Part shown: in pieces, positions 1 to 4,538 of the stretch
How the letters are laid out: the number at the start of each line of letters is the position of its first letter
Numbering within the stretch: the first letter of the stretch is position 1
Assembly (NCBI GenBank): GCA_964344135.1
Contig: CAYFMF010000074.1
Location: forward strand, 1-5,845
DNA length: 5,845 nucleotides
Origin: Thiopontia sp964344135
GTDB taxonomy: Bacteria > Pseudomonadota > Gammaproteobacteria > GCF-002020875
Direction of reading: 5' to 3'
Made by a program: the position numbers and the translations under genes
The notes under the pieces: model-generated
Told to the model about the DNA's origin: nothing
The model's input: the letters and a program-made list of their open reading frames with translations, nothing else
The model's database searches: none

Positions 1-34
1 TGTAAAATAAGGATTGCTTCTGAGCTGTGCCCAG

Positions 35-184
35 TTATAGAGAAAGGTTATGGCCCCTGACCGAGAGAGATAGGAATGGTGGCAGGGAGGTGGGTGGGTA
101 GAGGGTTGGGATACGCCGCTGCTGGGGTGCGACAGGGTCACGATATGGTGCCCCTCCCGCCAGAATCCTTGCAATCAGGTCCAT
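35..184 (-). CDS. Putative 49-residue proline-rich small protein, unrecognised
   Basis: I do not recognise this protein. Seen in the sequence: an ATG (184-182) opens 49 codons ending in TAA at 35-37. A purine-rich ribosome binding site, GGAGGAGGACAGG, sits directly before the ATG with AGGAGG five bases away. An extended -10 element (TGATATAAT) lies about 30 bases upstream. The product starts with an amphipathic stretch (MDLIARILAG), has an Arg pair near residue 23, and carries a Pro-rich middle (YPPTSLPP, about 29-36). There is no membrane segment or Cys. The Pro-rich part is encoded opposite a plus-strand run of GGG tracts, so it could be a by-product of that DNA. The promoter and ribosome binding site are better than chance would usually give, but a short frame of this composition may still be non-coding. 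An overlapping 81-codon plus-strand frame is less convincing. Confidence 0.4.
   Translation of the reverse strand: MDLIARILAGGAPYRDPVAPQQRRIPTLYPPTSLPPFLSLSVRGHNLSL
85..110 (+). other. G-quadruplex-type motif, five GGG tracts
   Basis: GGG runs occur at 85-87, 92-94, 96-98, 103-105 and 108-110, separated by 4, 1, 4 and 2 bases. This meets the usual pattern of at least four G3 tracts with loops of 1-7 bases, with one spare tract. It lies on the plus strand, the template strand for the 49-residue minus-strand frame, so the mRNA of that frame would be C-rich. Folding in the cell is inference only. Confidence 0.55.
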
Positions 185-214
185 CCTGTCCTCCTCCAAC
201 GGTGGGGCACGAGG

Positions 215-223
215 ATTATATCA
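215..223 (-). promoter_or_regulatory. Extended -10 promoter (TGATATAAT), leftward
   Basis: Read on the minus strand, TG at 223-222 is followed by one base and a perfect TATAAT (220-215). This is the extended -10 form that can work without a good -35, and no -35 match is seen 16-18 bases upstream. Transcription would start near 208 and reach the strong ribosome binding site of the 49-residue frame after roughly ten bases. The site lies just past the stop codon of the 48-residue membrane peptide. Confidence 0.5.
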
Positions 224-231
224 TTCCCGCA

Positions 232-378
232 CTAGTAGTGGGAGAGTCTGCGCTCTGCCCTGCAGTCACGAACCACATCTCTCATCGCCAGGAAGATATT
301 CCTTCCCAGCCAGAGCAGTGAGATCACGCCGACAACAGCAATCAGGAGTGCATCAAGATCATGTTGGAGATTGAACAT
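232..378 (-). CDS. Putative 48-residue single-pass membrane protein
   Basis: This is an unrecognised small protein. Seen in the sequence: ATG at 378-376, 48 codons, TAG at 232-234; an in-frame TAA four codons upstream makes this the first possible start. A short polar N-terminus (MFNLQHDLDA) is followed by one strongly hydrophobic segment, about residues 11-32 (core LLIAVVGVISLLWLG), then a basic tail with RDVVRDCRAERR and a single Cys at 39. Charge distribution puts the C-terminus in the cytoplasm (positive-inside rule) and the N-terminus outside. The ribosome binding site is weak (AAG eight bases before the ATG). The frame lies downstream of the tcdA terminator on the same strand, so it could be transcribed by read-through. 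The clean membrane-segment-plus-basic-tail pattern argues for a real gene, but codon evidence is too short to be sure. Confidence 0.5.
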   Translation of the reverse strand: MFNLQHDLDALLIAVVGVISLLWLGRNIFLAMRDVVRDCRAERRLSHY

Positions 379-409
379 GATGACATCTTAATGGGAGCAG
401 AAGAGTATA

Positions 410-433
410 AAAATACGTAGAACTACGTATTTT
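410..433 (-). terminator. AT-rich perfect hairpin, terminator of tcdA
   Basis: AAAATACGTAG (410-420) and CTACGTATTTT (423-433) are perfect reverse complements, separated by two bases. In RNA the loop is probably four bases with a ten-pair stem. Reading leftwards the stem is followed by TTTTTAT, a usable U-tract, and it lies eight bases past the tcdA stop. The stem is AT-rich, so it may be weak. An A-run on the other side makes it roughly symmetric, so it could also work rightward. Confidence 0.6.
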
Positions 434-441
434 ATCGCCAA

Positions 442-1230
442 TCAAACAGTTTTATTGATCTGCTTGAGGGTGATCTCGATCGCCTTGAAGGCGGCCGCCT
501 GAGCAACGGTTGCGGTAACCGCAACACTGGAGCCATAGCCGAAGGCACAATCCAGTGAGAGTCCTGGAACACCAGGCTTGCAGTGGGAGACCTCTCCCGC
601 CGCAGAGGGGTAGCGCTGCTGTTCCGTTGAGTAGACGCAGGGGATTCCAAAGCTCCGTTTCGGATTTCTGGAGAAGTTGTAGTTGCGCCGCAGTTCGGAG
701 CGAACCTTGGCCGCCAGTGGATCATTGGTGGTCCTGGCGAGATCACGAATGGTCACCTGGGTGGGGTCGAGCAGCCCCCCTGCCCCACCAGTTGCGACAA
801 TCCGGATCTTGTTCCTCTTGCAGTGGTAGATCATCCCTGCCTTGGTGCTGATGCCATCAATCGCATCCACCACACAGTGGTAGTCTCGCTCCAGAAGATC
901 CCGCATGTTGTCATGACCGAGATCCGACTCGATCGCCTCACACCCACACTCCGGATTGATCTGCAGAATACGCTCCCGCATCACCTCGACCTTCGACTGC
1001 CCCAGAGTGGACTCAAGGGTGTGAATCTGGCGATTGCTGTTACTTCGGGCGATGGAGTCACCATCGATCAGTGTAATCCGTCCCACGGCGGAACGGGCCA
1101 GGCTCTCCGCCACCCAGGATCCTACCCCGCCAATCCCCACCACACAGAGGTGAGCGCGGGAGAGCTGCTCCAGACCACGCTGACCATAGACGCGGGAGAG
1201 GGCACTGAAGCGTTCACTGAAATGGGACAT
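442..1230 (-). CDS. tcdA: tRNA threonylcarbamoyladenosine dehydratase TcdA (CsdL/YgdL family)
   Basis: TcdA is an ATP-dependent cytosolic enzyme that cyclises t6A at position 37 of ANN-decoding tRNAs to ct6A, adenylating the threonyl carboxylate in the manner of E1/MoeB/ThiF enzymes. The 262 residues match the family length (about 260-270). Visible signatures: the nucleotide-binding loop GIGGVGSW (32-39), DGD (56-58) after a beta strand, SNSNRQ (63-68, matching TNTNRQ in E. coli TcdA), QSK (78-80), the DAID motif (122-125), TGGAGG (147-152) and DPTQ (155-158) followed by DLA. The C-terminal part keeps the family pattern CVYSTE (198-203) and a DCAFGYG segment (227-233). The N-terminus RFSALSRVYG also aligns with the E. 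coli form. The start is the ATG at 1230, with only a weak GAG ribosome binding site. The csdA/csdE sulfur-transfer genes that neighbour it in enterobacteria are absent here. A promoter pair at 1260-1288 and a hairpin at 410-433 suggest a monocistronic unit. Confidence 0.95.
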   Translation of the reverse strand: MSHFSERFSALSRVYGQRGLEQLSRAHLCVVGIGGVGSWVAESLARSAVGRITLIDGDSIARSNSNRQIHTLESTLGQSKVEVMRERILQINPECGCEAIESDLGHDNMRDLLERDYHCVVDAIDGISTKAGMIYHCKRNKIRIVATGGAGGLLDPTQVTIRDLARTTNDPLAAKVRSELRRNYNFSRNPKRSFGIPCVYSTEQQRYPSAAGEVSHCKPGVPGLSLDCAFGYGSSVAVTATVAQAAAFKAIEITLKQINKTV

Positions 1231-1238
1231 TCAAAATA

Positions 1239-1267
1239 TTCTCAACATTAGAAAAGGGATATATAAT
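1239..1267 (+). promoter_or_regulatory. Sigma70-type promoter for the 80-residue membrane protein
   Basis: A -35 hexamer TTCTCA (1239-1244, 4 of 6 matches) and a perfect -10 TATAAT (1262-1267) are spaced by exactly 17 bases. Transcription would begin near 1273-1276, only a few bases before the ATG at 1278, so the mRNA would be nearly leaderless. This fits the absence of any Shine-Dalgarno sequence next to that ATG. The -10 overlaps that of the divergent tcdA promoter. Confidence 0.6.
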
Positions 1268-1288
1268 CACACCCACGATGAGAATCAA
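1260..1288 (-). promoter_or_regulatory. Sigma70-type promoter for tcdA
   Basis: On the minus strand a -35 TTGATT (1288-1283, 4 of 6) and a -10 TATATA (1265-1260, 4 of 6) are separated by 17 bases. The expected start near 1253 gives a leader of about 22 bases before the tcdA ATG at 1230. The -35 lies inside the first codons of the divergent 80-residue gene and the -10 overlaps its -10, so the two promoters should exclude each other. Confidence 0.4.
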
Positions 1289-1520
1289 ATTTAACCGTAA
1301 TGACAAGGGGGAGCTCGCAGATGGTGACATTCTGCCGAGTGGCGACCCCATCCGGGTTCGGGTAACCGATCTCGACATCTCCTTTCTCTCCCTGATCTGG
1401 CTGGTGATGAAGTTCATGCTCGCCTCGGTCATTGCCACCCTGATCATTGCCGTCATCCTGATGGTGATCAGCTCCGGATTTGGTCTCAACTTCCACTCCA
1501 TGCAGGCCCTCACCCTGTAA
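1278..1520 (+). CDS. 80-residue membrane protein of unknown function
   Basis: Not recognised. The first ~35 residues are polar and charged (MRIKFNRNDKGELADGD, then IRVRVTDLD). A long hydrophobic stretch runs from about 36 to 66 (core LASVIATLIIAVILMVIS, 48-65), enough for one long or kinked membrane helix, and a short tail FGLNFHSMQALTL follows. There is no Cys and no signal-peptidase site, so it is probably an inner-membrane protein with a cytosolic N-terminal arm. The ATG at 1278 has no Shine-Dalgarno, but the -10 box ten bases upstream fits near-leaderless translation; no alternative in-frame start exists further upstream in the open frame. It is divergent from tcdA and followed by a 126-base gap before the two-gene membrane module, so co-transcription with that module is possible but not shown. 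No terminator is visible after its stop. Confidence 0.7.
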   Translation: MRIKFNRNDKGELADGDILPSGDPIRVRVTDLDISFLSLIWLVMKFMLASVIATLIIAVILMVISSGFGLNFHSMQALTL

Positions 1521-1534
1521 CCCACGCCCAACTC

Positions 1535-1608
1535 CAGGAGCTTGTCGGACTCAGGACGCCGTAGCGAGGGAAAGCTGATTTGAGGCCTGTTTATCCATCG
1601 TTTAAGGC
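1535..1608. repeat. Possible dispersed intergenic repeat element
   Basis: The non-coding gap after the 80-residue gene contains a block from CAGGAGCTTGTCGGACTCAG onward, through GACGCCGTAGCGAGGG and AAAGCTGATTTGAGGC. It looks unlike the surrounding coding DNA and resembles, from memory only, sequence repeated between genes in some marine gammaproteobacterial genomes, perhaps the remains of a mobile-element end. Only one copy is present here and no clear terminal inverted repeats are visible, so this rests on recollection. No convincing promoter is seen in the gap. Confidence 0.25.
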
Positions 1609-1632
1609 AAGTAGTGGGCACTATTGAACGAA

Positions 1633-1712
1633 AAGGATAGGAGAATATGGCCAAACTCGGATTTTCCACAGCAGGCGATCATCAACCCAACAGGCTCCTG
1701 GTGGTTTGCTAA
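1633..1712 (+). CDS. 21-codon leader frame overlapping the start of the 500-residue gene
   Basis: AAGGA (1633-1637) and AGGAG (1639-1643) precede an ATG at 1647, by far the best translation start in this stretch. The frame reads MAKLGFSTAGDHQPNRLLVV plus a Cys and stops at TAA 1710-1712. That stop overlaps the TTG (1706-1708) where the 500-residue frame opens, in the -1 frame relative to this one. Three explanations fit: a leader peptide that couples translation to the long frame, a programmed -1 shift near GTG-GTT-TGC, or a base lost or misread so that this is the true N-terminus of the long protein. I see no classic slippery heptamer. The feature includes the ribosome binding site. Confidence 0.45.
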
Positions 1713-3208
1713 AGCTTCTTACACTGATTCGGGCGCAGAGCGTGGCCACTGTCGCCCTCATCCTGCTCCTGCTGACCATAGCCGTCCTTGTCGAATCGAC
1801 CACCCTGCTACTCCTCTCTGCTTCTCTTCTGCTGCCAGTCGTTGTCGCCCGGTTTGGCAGCAAGAGAGGCGCGCCTCCTTCTCATGAGGAGAGCTCATCT
1901 ACAGATAATCAATTATGCAGCAGTCAGTTAGAAGATAATATTCATGTAGATAATAATGCTCAAGAGCCAGACAGAGCGGTGACAACAGAGCATCTACAGC
2001 CGACACCCCCTCAACCCTCCCCCTCACCATCCGATAGCACAGATCCCTCCCCTACCGCTCCGGCATTTGAACCACCGACAGACAAACAGCTGACAGATGA
2101 GGCAGAGGAGGCAGAGCGAGAACAAGCGGATGAGCGTGAGCCAGAGAGCGAGTCCCGTACTCCTGAAGGGGGTCAGGAGGGGCATGAGTGGCTCTCTACC
2201 CGTGACCGGGCCGATGCCCTGCTTCGGATCAGCCGGATCCATCAACAGATTCGGCCCACTGCGGTTCCGCTCTCGATACTGATCGGTGAGGCCACAACCG
2301 AGTCGCTCTCCCAACTATCGGGAGAGGCACTGGACCAGGCCATTGCCTGCAAGGAGGCGATCGACCTGACCGCATCCGACTTCGGGATTGAGGGGGGACA
2401 ACAGCTGTTTGACCAACTCCTCTACTGCAGCCTGAGCCATGAACGATCGGACCGCATTGGTGAACTGCTGAACGCATGCACCCCACAGCTGATGCACTGT
2501 ATGGGGGTTCAGGATGCTGAGGAGCGCAGTAGCTGTCTTAGCCAACTCTTCGACCAGCTGACATCACTCGGGGAATTTCTCCCCTCCGAGCGTGGTGAGG
2601 CCACCGCCCTCTGGGAGCAGGAGTTTGTCCCGGAGTTAGCGGAAGAGGTCATTGAGACTGAGGAGGAGAGGGTTGCCCAGGCACTGGAGAAGATTGGACG
2701 GGAGCGAATCGATACCCCGCTGGTCGAGCTAAAGGAGAAGATCGAACACCGACCAAAGCCGAAAAAGAGGAGTAGCGAGGAGCGACTACGCAATAAAAGG
2801 GTGGCACATGCACGCAAGTTGATCCAGCGCCACGGAATTCACCTGGAGCAGTTGATCGGCAAGGAGGAGAGCGATCAGGAGAGGAGTGAGCAGCTGCTGA
2901 ACCTGATTCTCTCTGCACGCGGGGAGGCCGGAGAGGAGTACTCCGGTCATATGGGTGGAACCGCAGCGGATTTGATGGTTGAATCGATTCTGCGGATCAG
3001 GCTTCAGAACCGGATCTGTCAACTCTACCGGAAGCACCGCAATCTACCCGGCCATGAGGCCATCGAGGAGAGGGTCATGGAGTCACTCAGTCACGAGTTT
3101 GGAACCGTCGTCATCAGCAACCACCGCAGCTCGATCCGCCACCACCTGGAGTGGGCGGCCGGCACAAACTCCCCCTGTAGCAACAATATCCTCAAACGCA
3201 ACCCCTGA
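1706..3208 (+). CDS. 500-residue membrane-anchored protein with helical cytosolic domain, unrecognised
   Basis: No family recognised. Visible order: a short basic N-terminus (K3, R9); two hydrophobic helices, about 11-29 and 33-48, forming a membrane hairpin; a basic stop RFGSKR (49-54); a disordered linker rich in Pro/Ser (PTPPQPSPSPSDS, 99-111) and then acidic (DEAEEAEREQADEREPESES, 131-150); and a largely helical domain from about 162 to 484. That domain has Cys at 215, 241, 258, 265, 277 and 438, a charged helical run (311-346) and a basic patch (349-355, RPKPKKR). By charge, both ends face the cytoplasm. The only start in frame is TTG at 1706, with a poor ribosome binding site; a stronger ATG at 1647 lies in another frame, so the N-terminus may be longer. 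The next gene begins after TGA plus one codon in the same frame. Long, codon-like and uninterrupted, it is surely coding; function unknown. Confidence 0.8.
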   Translation: MLKLLTLIRAQSVATVALILLLLTIAVLVESTTLLLLSASLLLPVVVARFGSKRGAPPSHEESSSTDNQLCSSQLEDNIHVDNNAQEPDRAVTTEHLQPTPPQPSPSPSDSTDPSPTAPAFEPPTDKQLTDEAEEAEREQADEREPESESRTPEGGQEGHEWLSTRDRADALLRISRIHQQIRPTAVPLSILIGEATTESLSQLSGEALDQAIACKEAIDLTASDFGIEGGQQLFDQLLYCSLSHERSDRIGELLNACTPQLMHCMGVQDAEERSSCLSQLFDQLTSLGEFLPSERGEATALWEQEFVPELAEEVIETEEERVAQALEKIGRERIDTPLVELKEKIEHRPKPKKRSSEERLRNKRVAHARKLIQRHGIHLEQLIGKEESDQERSEQLLNLILSARGEAGEEYSGHMGGTAADLMVESILRIRLQNRICQLYRKHRNLPGHEAIEERVMESLSHEFGTVVISNHRSSIRHHLEWAAGTNSPCSNNILKRNP

Positions 3209-3211
3209 TCC

Positions 3212-3790
3212 ATGGCCATCCGAAACAGAATCACAACCGCCCTGCTGATTGCCGCCATCTCCGTGATCGGCGGCGGCCTCTACCATATCAACACCCTTCT
3301 CGGGGAGATCACCCTGCTCAAGGGGTACAAGCAGCAGGCTGCCCAGCTTCTGAAAAAGAACAGGAGACTGCAGTCAACACTGGAGCGCAACCATGTTGAG
3401 CTGGCGCAGCAGAAAAAGCGGCTATCCGCTACAGAGAAGAGACTTCACACCACAGAGACAGAGCTCGAGAACACCAACCGCAAGCTGGCAAGGATCGAGG
3501 CAGAGAAGCCCAAAGGGGCGCGCAAGATCGCCCGCGGAGCCTCCAGGATACCGGTCATTGGAACCATCGCCTCAGTGGGACTGATTGCTGCCGATGCCGC
3601 CCAGGCCGCTGAGGCATGCTACAGGGAACAGGAGCAGTGCAGGGAGGATGCCTCCAGACTCTATGAGGAGGCGAAAGAGAGCGCAGGCAGAGGCGCGGAG
3701 AGCGCCAATACCTGGATCTCGGAAAAGGTGGAGGAGACGAGAGCCTACTTCGCGGATTCCGGGGATACTGCTGGCTCAGGCGCCAGATAG
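3212..3790 (+). CDS. 192-residue membrane-anchored coiled-coil protein, unrecognised
   Basis: No family recognised. Basic MAIRNR is followed by one hydrophobic helix (about 8-24), which puts the rest in the periplasm by the positive-inside rule. Residues about 35-98 are a strongly charged coiled coil with Leu/Ile heptads (QLLKKNRRLQSTLERN and onward). A Gly/Ala-rich hydrophobic segment follows (112-130, RIPVIGTIASVGLIAADAA), able to be a second membrane helix or a buried hairpin. It resembles hydrophobic segments before toxin domains of polymorphic toxins, but that is only a resemblance. Then come two Cys (136, 143; C-x6-C), a possible disulfide, and an acidic helical tail. No Shine-Dalgarno precedes the ATG. 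Translation probably depends on ribosomes ending at TGA 3206-3208, which is in the same frame one codon upstream, so a read-through fusion is conceivable. The 3' end overlaps the convergent gene by 46 bases. Confidence 0.8.
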   Translation: MAIRNRITTALLIAAISVIGGGLYHINTLLGEITLLKGYKQQAAQLLKKNRRLQSTLERNHVELAQQKKRLSATEKRLHTTETELENTNRKLARIEAEKPKGARKIARGASRIPVIGTIASVGLIAADAAQAAEACYREQEQCREDASRLYEEAKESAGRGAESANTWISEKVEETRAYFADSGDTAGSGAR

Positions 3791-4185
3791 CACTGGCCCG
3801 AGTAGGTGGTCTCCTTGGCCTTGTGGCCGCGGATTCTCAGGAATGGCGATGGATCAAAGTTGGTGCTGCCCACAACCTTGCCGCTTGCCGCCTCGATCGA
3901 GCTGGTCTCGTACTTGATGATATCCCCGTCAATAACCTTGCGGAATCGATAGTTTGAGTGGGTTGGTGTGATCTCCCACTCCTCAATGATACGGTCGCTA
4001 TTGTAATAGGATAGTGCCCGCACATTTCGGGTACTCTGATCCGGCACACTGACCCGGACATTGTCGGTATGGGTCAGTTCATCCGTTGTCTTGTTGATCT
4101 CATCCATGCTGCAGATCAGATCGGTCGTTCCGGCCTGCACACCAAATGCGGCCAGGGTCAGCAACAAGCCTGTAACTCTCTTCAT
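3745..4185 (-). CDS. Exported 146-residue protein of unknown function
   Basis: Not recognised. The N-terminus is a typical Sec signal peptide: basic MKR, a hydrophobic core (VTGLLLTLAAFGV) and a probable cleavage site after VQA, between residues 18 and 19. There is no lipobox Cys, so a soluble periplasmic or secreted protein is expected. The mature part is about 128 residues with exactly two Cys (25 and 132) near its two ends, well placed for a disulfide that closes the fold. Beta-rich patterns with alternating polar and hydrophobic residues (EEWEITPTHSNYRFRKVI, 68-85) suggest a small beta-sheet domain. The start is well supported: AAGGAG (4197-4192) lies six bases before the ATG at 4185. It is the last of three minus-strand genes behind arsJ and the CDGSH gene, with a 67-base gap containing a short inverted repeat. 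Its last 46 bases overlap the end of the plus-strand coiled-coil gene. Confidence 0.85.
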   Translation of the reverse strand: MKRVTGLLLTLAAFGVQAGTTDLICSMDEINKTTDELTHTDNVRVSVPDQSTRNVRALSYYNSDRIIEEWEITPTHSNYRFRKVIDGDIIKYETSSIEAASGKVVGSTNFDPSPFLRIRGHKAKETTYSGQCYLAPEPAVSPESAK

Positions 4186-4199
4186 CGTTCACTCCTTGC

Positions 4200-4231
4200 G
4201 TTATCAGTATTAACCACCGTTCGAGGATAAC
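4200..4231. repeat. Six-base inverted repeat before the exported-protein gene
   Basis: GTTATC (4200-4205) and GATAAC (4226-4231) are reverse complements separated by 20 bases, with a smaller GTTA/TAAC pair nested at the left side. The left arm ends just upstream of the ribosome binding site of the 146-residue gene. It could be an operator or a weak RNA hairpin. Such short repeats also arise by chance. Confidence 0.2.
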
Positions 4232-4252
4232 ACCGAAAAACCGGATGTCCAG

Positions 4253-4495
4253 CTACTCCTCCAGCACCTTGTGACTCCCGTCACAGTAGGGAGCTGTCTT
4301 GGTCATGCCGCAGCCACAGAGCGCCACATCACTCTCCTCGCTGACCTCGAACTCAACAGGACCATAAGAGCCCTCCAGTTGCTGATGGGAACCATCACAC
4401 CAGGGAGGCGTTTTGGTGTGACCACAACTGCACCAGTAGTAGACCCCGGGACCCAGCACCGTCTTGCACGGCTGATTACTCTTCTCCCCCATCAT
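4253..4495 (-). CDS. Tandem CDGSH iron-sulfur domain protein
   Basis: CDGSH (mitoNEET-type) domains bind a labile [2Fe-2S] cluster through three Cys and one His and take part in redox or cluster transfer. Two full motifs are visible: C22-S-C24 ... W-C33-D-G-S-H37, and C60-G-C62 ... Y-C71-D-G-S-H75, each with the conserved T-K-T-x-P spacer. All eight ligands are present, so two clusters per chain are expected, as in the small bacterial tandem type. The chain is only 80 residues, has no membrane segment, and should be cytosolic. The start is MM: AAGGAG (4505-4500) is four bases before the first ATG and seven before the second (4492), so the second may be the one used. It lies 43 bases after arsJ and 67 before the exported protein on the same strand, probably in one operon. 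What it serves in this setting is unknown; there is no specific evidence linking it to arsenic. Confidence 0.93.
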   Translation of the reverse strand: MMGEKSNQPCKTVLGPGVYYWCSCGHTKTPPWCDGSHQQLEGSYGPVEFEVSEESDVALCGCGMTKTAPYCDGSHKVLEE

Positions 4496-4538
4496 CTCTC
4501 TCCTTCTATTTGTTGTTGCCCCTCTGAGAATAGCACAC

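Noticed and set aside
76..321. 81-codon plus-strand frame in the left region
   Set aside because: No recognisable domain, Gly- and Pro-rich composition driven by G-runs, no good ribosome binding site, and it is antisense to two better-supported small frames.
823..1251. 142-codon plus-strand frame
   Set aside because: Fully antisense to the convincing tcdA gene; product has no coherent pattern.
1580..1608. Promoter-like TTGAGG with TAAGGC 17 bases downstream before the two-gene module
   Set aside because: The -10 matches only two of six bases; not enough to call.
1214..1669. 151-codon minus-strand frame over the 80-residue gene and the gap
   Set aside because: Antisense shadow; it crosses the promoter region and the spacer, and the plus-strand frame has a clear membrane-protein pattern instead.
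1624..1887. 87-codon plus-strand frame at the start of the 500-residue gene
   Set aside because: A third frame over the same bases; the product is rich in Arg, His and Pro with no hydrophobic pattern, whereas the neighbouring frame gives a clean membrane hairpin.
2024..2314. 96-codon minus-strand frame and the other minus frames across 2229-3037
   Set aside because: All antisense to the 500-residue gene; Ser/Arg/Cys-rich products typical of reversed coding sequence.
4186..4252. Terminator (CCGGTTTTTCGG) or promoter (TAATAC) between the CDGSH and exported-protein genes
   Set aside because: The stem is only three pairs with no following U-tract, and no -35 sits at a suitable distance.
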